A stretch of DNA of 64,000 nucleotides from Brachybacterium avium (GCF_002216795.1 NZ_CP022316.1:1860001-1924000); one strand, 5' to 3'. Positions 1 to 9,380 are shown, numbered from the stretch's first letter. Notes: generated by a model from the sequence alone, not told the origin. Numbers and translations: made by a program.

Positions 1-2
1 AG

Positions 3-650
3 CTCGCCGACTCCGAGCGCCGCAAGGGCATCGCCGAGGAGCGCCAGCGCCTCGCCCAGGACATCCACGACACCCTCGCCCAGGGGCTGAACTCCATCGT
101 GCTGCTCAGCCGCGGGGCCCGAGCGGCCCACCCCGAGGCCGACGAGTCGTTCCTGCGCATCGAGGACACCGCCCGCGAGAACCTCGCCGACGCCCGCCGC
201 CTGGTGCGCGATCTCGCCGACCGCGTGCCCCGCACCACCCTCGAGCAGGCATTGCGCGGCGTGATCTCTCGCGCCGAGATGCTGGGGGAGAGCCCCAGCT
301 GGGAGCTGCGGATCGACGGGACCCCGCGAGAGCTCGCGCCGGCCCAGGTCGAGACCCTGCACCGGGCCGCCCAGTCCCTGGTCGCGAACGTGCAGCGTCA
401 CGCCGGGGCCCGGCGCTGTGTGCTGACCCTCGCCTGGTGGCCGGGCCGGGTGAGCCTGGACGTGGTCGATGACGGCCGCGGTTTCGACCCCTCGACCACC
501 ACCCGCAGCCACGACGGCGGCGACGGGCTGCGCCTGCTGCGCACCCGCCTCTCCCGCGCCGGTGGCGCCGTGGTGATCGATTCGGCCCCCGGAGAGGGCA
601 CCACCATCGGCCTCACCCTGCCGACACACACCCAGGAGTCCGAGACATGA
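3..650 (+). CDS. Sensor histidine kinase, C-terminal part (cut by window start)
   Basis: The open frame runs in from the left edge, so only the kinase core is visible. A HisKA_3-type H-box (RLAQDIHDTLAQGLNSI, codons near position 48-98) carries the likely phospho-accepting His followed by Asp. The HATPase_c end is shown by DDGRGFD (about position 468) and a final GEGTTIGLTLP stretch. This is the NarL/DegS-type kinase architecture. It would phosphorylate the response regulator that starts inside its stop codon (ATGA overlap at 647-650), so the two are translationally coupled. The sensory N-terminus lies outside the window and the signal is unknown. Confidence 0.93.
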   Translation, partial: LADSERRKGIAEERQRLAQDIHDTLAQGLNSIVLLSRGARAAHPEADESFLRIEDTARENLADARRLVRDLADRVPRTTLEQALRGVISRAEMLGESPSWELRIDGTPRELAPAQVETLHRAAQSLVANVQRHAGARRCVLTLAWWPGRVSLDVVDDGRGFDPSTTTRSHDGGDGLRLLRTRLSRAGGAVVIDSAPGEGTTIGLTLPTHTQESET

Positions 651-1312
651 GCAGCACCCCAGAGCCGACGACGAGCATCCGGATCATGATGGTGGACGAC
701 CACCCCGTGGTCCGAGCCGGGCTGCGCGCCCTGCTGGAGGCCGACGAAGGCATCGAAGTGGTCGCCGAGGTCGGATCCGGCGCAGCTGCGCTGGAGGAGC
801 TCGACACCCTCGCAGCCGCGGCCTGCGGAGCCCCCGACCTGGTGCTGATGGACCTGAACCTGGGCGACGGCATCGGCGGCATCGAGACCACGCGCCGCCT
901 GCGGGCCACCCACCCCGGGGTGCAGGTCCTGGCCGTGACCACCTTCGATGCGGAGGCCGACATCGTCGGCGCGCTCGAGGCCGGGGCGACCGGCTACGTG
1001 CTCAAGGATTCCCCCACCGAGGCGCTGATCGACGCCGTCGGCGAGGCAGCCGCGGGGCGCAGCATCCTCTCGCCCGAGGTCCAGCAGCGCCTGGTGCGAC
1101 GGATGACGAACCCGCACAGCGCCCTGTCCCCGCGGGAGACGGAGATCCTCGAGGCGCTCGCCACCGGCGCGACCAACCGCGAGGTCGCCAAGGCGATGTT
1201 CATCTCGGAATCGACGGTGAAGACCCACCTCGTGCACATCTACGACAAGCTCGGCGTCGACAGCCGCACCGCCGCGATCCGTGAGGCCCGCGACCGCCGC
1301 CTGATCCGTTGA
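647..1312 (+). CDS. NarL/LuxR-type response regulator
   Basis: A 221-residue two-domain regulator. The receiver domain (about residues 11-130) has the acidic pair at D17-D18, phospho-acceptor D69 in LVLMDLN, and the conserved Lys in YVLKDS. The C-terminal LuxR helix-turn-helix (about 155-215) contains LSPRETEILEALATG and STVKTHLVHIYDKLG. Its ATG overlaps the stop of the upstream kinase, so the pair forms one two-component system. Target genes cannot be told from the sequence. It is followed by a short GC-rich hairpin region and a convergent gene. Confidence 0.95.
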   Translation: MSSTPEPTTSIRIMMVDDHPVVRAGLRALLEADEGIEVVAEVGSGAAALEELDTLAAAACGAPDLVLMDLNLGDGIGGIETTRRLRATHPGVQVLAVTTFDAEADIVGALEAGATGYVLKDSPTEALIDAVGEAAAGRSILSPEVQQRLVRRMTNPHSALSPRETEILEALATGATNREVAKAMFISESTVKTHLVHIYDKLGVDSRTAAIREARDRRLIR

Positions 1313-1350
1313 CCTGCTCCGTGCCGCGGAGCACCGAGCCCGGACAGGGT

Positions 1351-1365
1351 CGGACCGGCGGTCCG
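1351..1365. terminator. Candidate terminator hairpin between convergent genes
   Basis: CGGACC, a 3-nt loop and GGTCCG form a small perfect GC hairpin in the 108-bp gap between the convergent response regulator and AMIN-like gene. There is no U-tract, as is common in high-GC actinobacteria, so the call is tentative. Confidence 0.4.
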
Positions 1366-1420
1366 GGAAGGGACTGCCGGTCCGAGAGATGGCCGGGGAA
1401 GGCGCCGTTGGGACGCGGGC

Positions 1421-1969
1421 TCACCAGCGATGGGCCACGTCGATGACCAGGCGGGAGCTGTCACCGGGACCGTCCAGGGTGAACACCCGCATCGGGAGCC
1501 GGGCGCGCACGCCGAGCCCGATCAGGGTCTGTCCCTCGAAGCTGCCGCTGAAGGCGACCTGACGGAAGGTGCGGTAACCGTTCACGTTGACCGCGTGCGA
1601 GCGATTGCGCGGGGAGTAGGTCGCGCCGGAGCTGCTGTCGTAGGCCGGGGCCTCGACCAGGATCGACAGATCCGCACCGCCGCTGAGCGGAACGGTGGAG
1701 CCGGAGCCGAGCTCGGAGACGCGATTGACGTACGCCACCGAATAGCCGGAGACATCACCCTCGAGGTCGATCACCAGCCGGTCGAAGCAGGTGTGCCGAC
1801 CGGTGCGGAGATTCTCGATCTGGGCGGAGGACATCCCCGAGGCGGACTCGGGCAGCGAGCCCCAGTGGATGCCGCAGTACGGTGCGGCGACGGCTGATGC
1901 CGGGGCGAGCACGGCCAGCCCGCAGAGCATGGCGCATGTGGCGAGGAGAGAGAGGATTCTTTTCTTCAC
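1421..1969 (-). CDS. Secreted AMIN-like domain protein
   Basis: A 182-residue protein with a clear Sec signal peptide: basic start MKKR, hydrophobic core, and an Ala-rich end (ASAVAA) that should be cut near residue 28. The rest resembles the small all-beta AMIN-like domain found in many actinobacterial exported proteins: CFDRLVIDLEG near the start, alternating strands, and a closing RLVIDVAHRW. Such domains are thought to bind cell-wall polymer, but the function of this family is not established. Two Cys (in APYCGIHWG and HTCFDRL) could form a disulphide. A good ribosome site (GGAGG) lies just upstream of the ATG. It is a single-gene unit, divergent from the flavodoxin gene. Confidence 0.75.
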   Translation of the reverse strand: MKKRILSLLATCAMLCGLAVLAPASAVAAPYCGIHWGSLPESASGMSSAQIENLRTGRHTCFDRLVIDLEGDVSGYSVAYVNRVSELGSGSTVPLSGGADLSILVEAPAYDSSSGATYSPRNRSHAVNVNGYRTFRQVAFSGSFEGQTLIGLGVRARLPMRVFTLDGPGDSSRLVIDVAHRW

Positions 1970-2161
1970 AGCTGCCTCCTAGGGCGACGGCGAAAGCCAC
2001 GGCGGCCAGGGCCGTATACGTGGATTGTCCGCTCTCGCCCAGGGACTATCCAGTGACCGGCCAGTCATGACAGCCGTATCGTGACCTTCCCTGAGCATCC
2101 GCTGGCAGCAACGAGACCTCGGTCCCGCCGAGGGATGGAGAACCCCTGGCAGGATGTGGCC

Positions 2162-2656
2162 ATGACAGTGCTCGTCGCCTTCGCGACCCATTCAGGTGCC
2201 ACCCGCACCCTCGCCGAGACCCTCACCGCAGCGCTGCGCGCCGAGGAGCTCGAGGTGGATCTGGTCGACATCGCCGACAGCCCGGATCCGAGCGCCTACG
2301 ACGCGGTGGTGCTGGGCTCCGGCGTGCGCATCGAGGCCGTGGAGAAGCCCGCCGCCGCCTGGGCACAGACCCATCGCGAACAGCTCTCCGGGCGCCCCTT
2401 CGCCTTCTTCTCCTGCTCCGGCTCCGCCGCCGACCCCGCCAAGGGCGGCAAGCAGAAGGCGACCGACACCTTCCTCGCACGCCTCCCCCTCACCCCGGTC
2501 GCGGTGAAGAACTTCCCCGGCTGGGTGCTGATGGACCGGATCCCGGTGCACGAACGCGTGCTGCTGACCTCCATGCGCACCCCGACCGGCGACTTCCGCG
2601 ATCTGCCGGCCGTGGAGGCCTGGGGCCACGAGGTCGCCCCGCTGCTGCGCGGCTGA
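2162..2656 (+). CDS. Flavodoxin-domain protein (protoporphyrinogen oxidase HemG-like)
   Basis: A 164-residue flavodoxin-fold protein. The N-terminal TVLVAFATHSGATRTLAETL is the FMN phosphate-binding loop, followed by AVVLGSGVRIEAV, and by FAFFSCSGSAAD in the third nucleotide-binding strand. The length and the loop spacing match the flavodoxin_5/HemG-like group, whose members use FMN to oxidise haem intermediates or act as small electron carriers; which applies here is not clear. The frame is open from 2081, but the ATG at 2162 places the FMN loop at the usual distance from the N-terminus, so I chose it. It stands alone, divergent from the AMIN-like gene. Confidence 0.8.
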   Translation: MTVLVAFATHSGATRTLAETLTAALRAEELEVDLVDIADSPDPSAYDAVVLGSGVRIEAVEKPAAAWAQTHREQLSGRPFAFFSCSGSAADPAKGGKQKATDTFLARLPLTPVAVKNFPGWVLMDRIPVHERVLLTSMRTPTGDFRDLPAVEAWGHEVAPLLRG

Positions 2657-2715
2657 GGCGCGGGAGCTGCGACGCAGCCGCCGCGATGCAGCTGCTGCGG
2701 TGCGGCGATCTCGGC

Positions 2716-3314
2716 TCAGCGACCGCGCGCCTGCTCCAGGAGCCGGCGGTGGAACCGCGACTCCCCGGTCGCCTCGGGGTGGAAGGCGAGGCCCTGCACC
2801 CTGCCCTGCTCGGCGGCGACGATCCGCCCGTCCGGCAGCGAAGCGAGCGTGCTCGCCCGGGGCCCGATCCGTTCGATCAGCGGGGCCCGGATGAAGGCGG
2901 TGCGCACCGCCGGCGGGCCGAGGGCGAGAACCTCCAGATCCGTCTCGAAGGAGTCCGACTGGCTGCCGAAGGCATTGCGCCGCACGGTCACATCGAGCCC
3001 GCCGAGTGTCTCCTGACCTGGCGCTCCGTCGAGCAGATGCTCCGCCAGCAGGATCAGCCCGGCGCAGGTGCCCAGCACCGGCAGGCCCTCCGCGATCACC
3101 TCCCGCAGCGGCTCGCGCAGCCCCGTGAGCCGCGCGAGCCGGTCCATCACCCCCGACTCCCCGCCGGGCAGCACCAGGGCGTCGATCGCGGCGAGCTCGC
3201 TCGCCCGCCGGACCGGCACGACGACGGCGCCGAGCTGCTCGAGCAGCCGGGCATGCTCACGCACATCTCCCTGCAGCGCGAGCACCCCGATCCGCAGCCC
3301 GGGGCCGCCCGCGC

Positions 3315-3318
<4 letters not shown>
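2716..3318 (-). CDS. pdxT: Pyridoxal 5'-phosphate synthase glutaminase subunit PdxT
   Basis: A 200-residue class I glutaminase that makes ammonia from glutamine for PdxS. Diagnostic stretches are [13 protein letters not shown] at the N-terminus, LPGGES for the oxyanion strand, the nucleophile Cys in [12 protein letters not shown], and the His/Glu pair in FHPEATGE near the C-terminus. The GTG start at 3318 overlaps the pdxS stop (GTGA), so the two are translationally coupled in the order pdxS-pdxT and are expected to assemble as the PdxS12-PdxT12 complex in the cytoplasm. Confidence 0.96.
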
Positions 3319-4217
<899 letters not shown>

Positions 4218-4286
4218 CAGGGGGTCCTTGTCGCTGTCGCGGCGCGGGCCGACGGCGTCCGGCTCGTCGACCCTCCCTGCACCACA

Positions 4287-4320
4287 TTGGCCTAGGCCAA
4301 AACGTAGCACGGCATAGGCC
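4287..4320. promoter_or_regulatory. Candidate PdxR operator
   Basis: A perfect 14-bp palindrome TTGGCCTAGGCCAA (4287-4300) is followed by a second TAGGCC (4315-4320). The two TAGGCC copies (4293 and 4315) are 22 bp apart, about two helical turns, so they lie on one face of the DNA. MocR/PdxR regulators usually bind such repeated half-sites between their own gene and pdxST. The site sits in the 165-bp gap between pdxS and the pdxR-like gene. Binding is inferred. Confidence 0.6.
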
Positions 4321-4382
4321 GCCGAGCGAGAGTGGGCCACGGAGCGAGCGCGAGCGGTGGACACCCGCCTAGACTCGACCGG

Positions 4383-5720
4383 GTGAGCACGGACCATGAC
4401 CAGGTGATCCGCGGGGAGACCGCGGCGGAGATCGCCGACAGCGTGCGGGCCCTGGTGGACCGCGGGGAGCTGATCCCCGGGCAGAGCCTGCCCTCCGTGC
4501 GCGCCCTCGCCGAACAGCTCGGCGTCAACCGCAACACCGCCGTGTCCGCCTACCGCACCCTGGCCCGCTCCGGGGTGGTGGTCTCCCTGGGCCGCGGCGG
4601 CACCCGGATCGCGCAGCGCGCGCACCTGGCCCAGGAGGGCTTCGCCGCCGCCGGAGCCCTGTGCGACCTCGGCACCGGCAACCCCGATCCGCGCCTGATC
4701 CCGGACCTCGCACCGGGCCTGGCCGCCGCGGCCGGACGCCCCGTGCTCTACGGGGAACCGGTCATCGACCCCGACCTCGAGCAGTGGGCGCGGGACTGGA
4801 TGAGCCCGGACGTCCCCGGCGACTCCGCTGCTCTGCACATCACCCTGACCAGCGGCGCCGTCGATGCTGTGGAGCGACTGCTGACGCAGGCCCTGATGCG
4901 GGACGACGCCGTGGCGCTCGAGGACCCCTGCTTCCTGGCCAGCATCCAGATCGCCCGGCTGGGCGGATACCGCGCGATCCCGGTCCCCGTCGACGCCGAG
5001 GGGATGACCGTCGACGGGCTCCGAGCGGCGCTCGACCAGGGGGTGCGCGCGGTGGTCTGCACCCCGCGGGCCCAGAACCCCACCGGCGCCTCGCTCAGCG
5101 CCCGGCGCGCCGCCGAGCTGCGCGAGGTCCTCGCCGAGCACCCCTATGTGCTGGTCATCCAGGACGACTACTTCTCCTTCCTCTCCCGGCGGCCCTTCCA
5201 CTCGCTCATCGGCCCGGGCCATCGACGCTGGGCGCTGCTGCGCTCGGTCTCGAAGTTCGTCGGCCCCGACATGTGCCTGGCCGTCACCGCCACCGACCCC
5301 GACACGGCGGGCCGGCTCGCCCTGCGGCTCAGCCCCGGCACCACCTGGGTCAGCCACCTGCTGCAGCGGATCACGCAGGCCGTGATGACCGATCCCGAGG
5401 CCCTCGCCCTCATCGAACAGGCCGGGGCGCACTACGCCGCCCGCAACCACGCCTTCGCCGACCGCCTCACGGCCCGCGGCCTGCCGGTCGAGGCCGGGGA
5501 CGGGATGAGCCTGTGGGTGCCGGTTCCCGCCCCCGCCCGCGCGGTCGCGGAGCAGCTGATGCGCCGGGGCTGGTTGGTGCGCACCGGGGACGACTTCCGG
5601 CTCGAGCCCGGCGCGGAACCCTCCCACCACCTGCGGCTGACCGTGCACGACCTGGAGGAGGATGCTGCCGCGGCGCTGGCCTCCGACCTCGCCGAGGCGG
5701 TGGCGGCGAGCGCCGGCTGA
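4383..5720 (+). CDS. pdxR: MocR/GntR-family regulator with aminotransferase domain (PdxR-like)
   Basis: A fusion of an N-terminal GntR winged helix (about residues 1-75, [20 protein letters not shown]) and a fold-type I aminotransferase-like domain. The PLP Lys is expected in [16 protein letters not shown] and the PLP-ring partner region in [15 protein letters not shown]. In this family PLP itself is the effector and the protein controls pdxST. The position, divergent from pdxS with a palindrome in between, fits that role. I chose GTG 4383 (445 residues) because the ORF opened at 4332 would add a non-conserved leader. The aminotransferase domain is probably not catalytic. Confidence 0.88.
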   Translation: MSTDHDQVIRGETAAEIADSVRALVDRGELIPGQSLPSVRALAEQLGVNRNTAVSAYRTLARSGVVVSLGRGGTRIAQRAHLAQEGFAAAGALCDLGTGNPDPRLIPDLAPGLAAAAGRPVLYGEPVIDPDLEQWARDWMSPDVPGDSAALHITLTSGAVDAVERLLTQALMRDDAVALEDPCFLASIQIARLGGYRAIPVPVDAEGMTVDGLRAALDQGVRAVVCTPRAQNPTGASLSARRAAELREVLAEHPYVLVIQDDYFSFLSRRPFHSLIGPGHRRWALLRSVSKFVGPDMCLAVTATDPDTAGRLALRLSPGTTWVSHLLQRITQAVMTDPEALALIEQAGAHYAARNHAFADRLTARGLPVEAGDGMSLWVPVPAPARAVAEQLMRRGWLVRTGDDFRLEPGAEPSHHLRLTVHDLEEDAAAALASDLAEAVAASAG

Positions 5721-5729
5721 CGGCCGGGC

Positions 5730-6308
5730 TCAGAGCTCCCGGAGCACCCGCGCCGGGTTGCCGACCGCGACCACACCCGCGGGCACATCCTTCGTCACCA
5801 CGGCGGCGGCGCCGATCACCGCGTCGTCGCCGATCCTCACCCCGGGCAGCACGGTGACGCCGCCGCCGAGCCAGACGTTGTCCCCGATCGTGATCGGCTC
5901 GGCCCGCTCCCACCGCTCCCGCCGAGGACCCGGCTCCGTGGGATGGATCGGTGTCAGCAGCTGGACGTTGGGCCCGATCTGGCAGTCCTCGCCGATGGTG
6001 ATCGGGGCGACGTCGGCCAGGGTGAGGTGATAGTTCACGAAGGTGCGCGCACCGAGGACCACGTTGCCGCCGTAGTCCACCGCGAACGGGGGCCGCACCA
6101 CGGCCCGGTCACCGAGGCCGCCCAGCAGCTCGGCGAGCAGGTCGCGCGCCTCGGGAGCGTCCGCCAGCCAGGCCCGGTGGTACCGCTCGGCGAGACGGGC
6201 GGCGGAGAGCTGGAGCGCGCCCAGCTCATGGTCGGAGACGTACCAGTCCCTGGCCAGCATGCGCTCGCGCTGGGTGCGGGGGTCGGCAGGATCGGGGGAG
6301 GAGGCCAC
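5730..6308 (-). CDS. Maltose/galactoside-type O-acetyltransferase (left-handed beta-helix)
   Basis: An acetyl-CoA-dependent sugar O-acetyltransferase of the LacA/Maa group, about 192 residues. The N-terminal helical cap starts MLARDWYVSDHELGALQ, as in Maa proteins. The hexapeptide-repeat beta-helix follows (ITIGEDCQIGPNV, ITIGDNVWLGGGVTVLPGV, IGAAAVVTKDVPAGVVAVG), with the catalytic His probably in TPIHPTEPG. The frame is open to 6362, but GTG 6308 matches the family N-terminus. It converges with the pdxR-like gene 9 bp away. Its substrate is unknown. Confidence 0.88.
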   Translation of the reverse strand: MASSPDPADPRTQRERMLARDWYVSDHELGALQLSAARLAERYHRAWLADAPEARDLLAELLGGLGDRAVVRPPFAVDYGGNVVLGARTFVNYHLTLADVAPITIGEDCQIGPNVQLLTPIHPTEPGPRRERWERAEPITIGDNVWLGGGVTVLPGVRIGDDAVIGAAAVVTKDVPAGVVAVGNPARVLREL

Positions 6309-6367
6309 GCCGGCGAGCGTAGCGGGCGGCACCCCGGAAGCGACTCTCGGTCCATATTCCACAAGGT

Positions 6368-6380
6368 GGTTTTATAAACC
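6368..6380. promoter_or_regulatory. Candidate operator palindrome
   Basis: GGTTT-TAT-AAACC is a perfect 5-bp inverted repeat in an A/T-rich patch unusual for this DNA. It lies in the gap between the O-acetyltransferase (-) and the Gfo/Idh operon (+), 112 bp upstream of the latter. It could be an operator for an unlinked regulator. No adjacent regulator gene exists. Confidence 0.4.
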
Positions 6381-6491
6381 GTCGACGCTGGTAGCGTGCT
6401 GTCATGCATGCCATAGCGGCCGCTCGGCGGTCGCTGGTCGGACACCCTCGACCGGGTTCCGGCGCCCTCCCTGAGGAAGGACCGCTCGCGC

Positions 6492-7511
6492 ATGACCACC
6501 TCTTCGCATCCCGGGAGCCCTGCGGCGTCAGCCGCCCCGCGCCCGCTGCGCGTCGGCATCGTCGGCACCGGCGGGATCTCCCGTGCCCATCTGCCCGGCT
6601 GGGCCGAGCTCGGCGCCGAGCTGCACTGCCACAGCCAGGCCGGGGCCCAGGAATTCGCCGCTGAGTCCGGGGCGACCGTGCACTCCACGCTCGAGGAGCT
6701 GTTGGCCGCGGTCGACCTCGTCGATGTCTGCACCCCCACCCCGGCGCATCCGGAGATCGTGCGCGCGGCGCTGGACGCCGGCCGCGACGTGATCTGCGAG
6801 AAGCCGCTGGCCCTGGACCCCGCCGAGGCGCGCGACCTCGTCGAGCACGCGGACCGCGCGGGCCGGAGGCTGTTCCCCGCACACGTGGTGCGGTTCTTCC
6901 CGCAGTACGCCGAGGCGAAGCGGGCGATCGACAACGGCGCCGTGGGCGAGCTCGCGGTGCTGCGCTTCGAGCGCACCGGCTCGCTGCCGGACCGCTCCTG
7001 GTACGCCGACGAGGAGCTCTCCGGCGGGATCGTCATGGACCAGATGATCCACGACATCGACCAGGCCCTGTGGATGGCCGGGCCCGTGCAGCAGGTCTAT
7101 GCCCAGCAGTCGATCGCCGCCAGCGACCCCGCCGTGCGCACCGCGCACGTGGTGCTCACCCACCGCTCCGGCGCACTCAGTCACTGCCGCGGCTTCTGGG
7201 GCCCGCCGGGCACGCAGTTCCGCTATACCTTCGACCTCGCCGGGGACGCCGGGCTCCTGCAGTACGACAGCACCGGGGACCCGGGGATCGTGTTCGACAC
7301 CGTCGCCTCCGCCCGCCACGCCACCGGGGACGGCTTCCTGCCGGACGTCTCCACCCTGCGGGATCCCTACGCCGCAGAGATCGTCGAGTTCGCGACCGCG
7401 CTCGCCGGAGGCGCTCCCGCCCGGGTGGAGGCGGCGGACGGCGCCCTCGCCGTCGAGGTCTCCCAGGCCGCCCTCGAGTCCCTGCGCACCGGACGGAGCA
7501 TCACATGCTGA
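6492..7511 (+). CDS. Gfo/Idh/MocA family oxidoreductase (first of pair)
   Basis: A 339-residue NAD(P)-dependent sugar oxidoreductase. The Rossmann motif is LRVGIVGTGGISRAHLPGW near residues 18-36, and the signature CEKPLALDPAEARDLV supplies the conserved Lys. The C-terminal sheet carries SGGIVMDQMIHDIDQ, the usual metal-free active-site helix with Asp/His. The substrate cannot be read from sequence. It overlaps the next gene by 7 bp, so two related dehydrogenases are made together, as in pathways that oxidise and then reduce inositol or keto-sugars. A GAAGGA ribosome site precedes the ATG. Confidence 0.92.
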   Translation: MTTSSHPGSPAASAAPRPLRVGIVGTGGISRAHLPGWAELGAELHCHSQAGAQEFAAESGATVHSTLEELLAAVDLVDVCTPTPAHPEIVRAALDAGRDVICEKPLALDPAEARDLVEHADRAGRRLFPAHVVRFFPQYAEAKRAIDNGAVGELAVLRFERTGSLPDRSWYADEELSGGIVMDQMIHDIDQALWMAGPVQQVYAQQSIAASDPAVRTAHVVLTHRSGALSHCRGFWGPPGTQFRYTFDLAGDAGLLQYDSTGDPGIVFDTVASARHATGDGFLPDVSTLRDPYAAEIVEFATALAGGAPARVEAADGALAVEVSQAALESLRTGRSITC

Positions 7512-8530
7512 CCGCACGACCCACCGAAGCCGCGGAGGCCACGACCTCCGCAGCGCCGCTCAAGGTCGCGCTGATGAGCTGCGCCCACACCCACGCGGGC
7601 TCCTATGCCTCCGAGCTCGAGTCCCGGGCCGACGTGGAGCTGGTGGTCGCCGATCCCGACGGCTACGGCGATGTGCGCGGGGTCCGCGTGGTCCCCTCCT
7701 TCGCCGACGCCTGGGATGCCTGGCCCGACGGGCCGGACGCGATCGTCGTCACCAGCGCCAACGCCCACCACAAGGACCTCGTGCTGGAGGCGGCCCGCCG
7801 GGGCGTCCACGTGCTGTGCGAGAAGCCGCTGGCCACGAACGTCGCCGATGCCGAGGCGATGGTGGCGGCCTGCGAGGAGGCCGCAGTGGTGCTGATGACC
7901 GCCTTCCCGGTGCACTTCTCGCCCGCCGTCGAGACGCTGCGGACGGCCCTGGCCGACGGCGCCCTCGGCGAGGTGATCGGCCTGACCGGCACCAACAACG
8001 GCAAGCTGCCCACCGCCCGGGACTGGTTCACGGACGTGGAGCTCGCCGGCGGCGGCGCGATGGTGGACCACACCGTCCACCTCGCCGAGATCCTCGACTC
8101 CGTGCTCGGCCCGCCCGCGACCGTCCACGCCACCACCAACCGCATCCTGCACGCCGAGCGGGCCGGAGAGGGCGCCGAGACCGGCGGGCTGGTCACCCTC
8201 ACCTACGACTCGGGCGTGGTGGCGACCATCGACTGCTCCTGGTCCCTGCCCGAGGACGCCCCCACCTGGGGCGGCCTGCGCCTGCAGGCCCTCGGCACCG
8301 GCGGCCAGCTGCAGATCGACGCCTTCGCCCAGCATGTGGGCGGGCCCGGCAGATGGCTGCCCTACGGCAGCGACCTGGATGCCCTGCTGCTGGACGCCTT
8401 CCTGGGCGCCGTACGGGAGGGCCGGGCCGTGGATCCCACCGGCGAGGTGGGGCTGCGCACCGTCCGCGTGGTCGCCGCCGCCCAGGAGTCCGTGCGCACC
8501 GGGCAGCCGGTCGCACTCGCCGGGGCCTGA
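7505..8530 (+). CDS. Gfo/Idh/MocA family oxidoreductase (second of pair)
   Basis: A 341-residue paralogue of the upstream protein. The Rossmann segment is atypical (KVALMSCAHTHAGSYASEL), lacking the usual GxGxxG, but the family signature CEKPLATNVADAEAMV and AGGGAMVDHTVHLAEIL are intact. A short nucleotide-binding loop starting with His-rich residues is also seen in some Gfo/Idh members, so cofactor preference may differ from its partner. The ATG at 7505 overlaps the previous stop, giving a two-gene operon. The product is probably cytoplasmic and acts on the same sugar as its partner. Confidence 0.9.
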   Translation: MLTARPTEAAEATTSAAPLKVALMSCAHTHAGSYASELESRADVELVVADPDGYGDVRGVRVVPSFADAWDAWPDGPDAIVVTSANAHHKDLVLEAARRGVHVLCEKPLATNVADAEAMVAACEEAAVVLMTAFPVHFSPAVETLRTALADGALGEVIGLTGTNNGKLPTARDWFTDVELAGGGAMVDHTVHLAEILDSVLGPPATVHATTNRILHAERAGEGAETGGLVTLTYDSGVVATIDCSWSLPEDAPTWGGLRLQALGTGGQLQIDAFAQHVGGPGRWLPYGSDLDALLLDAFLGAVREGRAVDPTGEVGLRTVRVVAAAQESVRTGQPVALAGA

Positions 8531-8603
8531 CGCACGAGGCCCGTCGTGCGCGGCGTCGGCCCGTTGTGCTGGGTGTGTGCTGCGGTGCGAGGCGTCGTGA
8601 CCG

Positions 8604-8675
8604 CCTGAGGTGTCGCCACGGTCTGTCGAGTCTGCGTGAGCTGTCGTCACGGAGCGATCATGGCGACAGCTCAGG
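8604..8675. repeat. 15-bp near-perfect inverted repeat in a convergent gap
   Basis: The arms 8604-8618 (CCTGAGGTGTCGCCA) and 8661-8675 pair at 14 of 15 positions across a 42-nt loop. The element fills the 201-bp gap between the convergent Gfo/Idh and lrp genes and probably acts as a bidirectional terminator or processing structure. The loop itself repeats fragments of the arm (GAGCTGTCG). Confidence 0.5.
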
Positions 8676-8700
8676 CAGCCTCGAGGTGGCCTGAGTCGCT

Positions 8701-8724
8701 GAGCTGCTGAGCTGCTGAGCTGCT
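8701..8724. repeat. Three 8-bp tandem repeats beside the lrp stop codon
   Basis: Three exact copies of GAGCTGCT. They are flanked by CGCTGAG (8697-8703) and CTCAGCG (8731-8737), which form an outer inverted repeat whose right arm contains the lrp stop codon. This may be part of the lrp terminator. Confidence 0.55.
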
Positions 8725-8731
8725 GTGTCGC

Positions 8732-9202
8732 TCAGCGGCGCAGGTCGCGCTCCAGCACCGGGGCCAGGCGGAAGGGGATCAGCTCGCCCATCGCCAGCGA
8801 GGTGTCGGTGCGGATCACGCCCTCGCAGCCCAGCACCAGCTTGTTGACCCGGTAGAGGTCGTCGGTGTCACGGCACACGCAGCGCACCAGGATGTCGTGC
8901 AGGCCGCTCATCCCGTGCACCTGCACCACCTCGGGGATCTCCCGCAGCTGCGCGATCACCTGCTCGAGGCGCGGCTGGTCCACCTGCGTCTCCATGAACG
9001 CAGTGAGCGGATAGCCCAGCGATGCCGCGTGCAGGCGCCGGTCGTAGCCCTGCAGCGCCTGCCCGGCCTCGAGCGCGGCCAGGCGTGACTGGACGGTGTT
9101 GCGGGACAGTCCCAGCCGCTCGGCGAGGGAGACGATCGTCGAGCGGGGGTTCTCCGTCATGGCCAGCAGAAGCCGACGGTCGGTGTCATCTACGGTGCGC
9201 AT
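8732..9202 (-). CDS. Lrp/AsnC-family regulator (BkdR-like)
   Basis: A 156-residue regulator. An N-terminal winged helix (LLLAMTENPRSTIVSLAERLGLSRNTVQSRL) is followed by an RAM/AsnC ligand-binding domain (VVQVHGMSGLHDILVRCVCRD). It is divergent from the branched-chain oxoacid dehydrogenase operon, the classical place for BkdR, so a branched-chain amino acid is the likely effector. The frame is open to 9304, but ATG 9202 fits the family. A TAGAAT -10 box ends 8 nt before that ATG and there is no ribosome site, so the mRNA is probably leaderless. Confidence 0.9.
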   Translation of the reverse strand: MRTVDDTDRRLLLAMTENPRSTIVSLAERLGLSRNTVQSRLAALEAGQALQGYDRRLHAASLGYPLTAFMETQVDQPRLEQVIAQLREIPEVVQVHGMSGLHDILVRCVCRDTDDLYRVNKLVLGCEGVIRTDTSLAMGELIPFRLAPVLERDLRR

Positions 9203-9210
9203 ACTGCTTA

Positions 9211-9238
9211 ATTCTACGGGACCGTAGCCTTCTATACT
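9211..9238. promoter_or_regulatory. Divergent lrp/bkd promoter region
   Basis: In the 178-bp gap between lrp and bkdA, an A/T-rich stretch holds CTACGG-GA-CCGTAG (9214-9227, perfect palindrome), a leftward -10 TAGAAT (9216-9211) and a rightward TATACT (9233-9238). The palindrome overlaps the lrp -10, so binding of Lrp there could repress its own gene and control the bkd operon. The rest of the gap shows no coding potential. Confidence 0.55.
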
Positions 9239-9380
9239 ATGCATTCTGCTGAACTTCTCCAGTATTTGTTGTACGCCCTGCACTCCGGACGTAACGTGGA
9301 TCACGACGACGACGTCGCGGCACCCACCCGGTGCAGACGTCCCATGCGCTCACAAGGCGCTGCGGATTCTGGAGGTCCGA

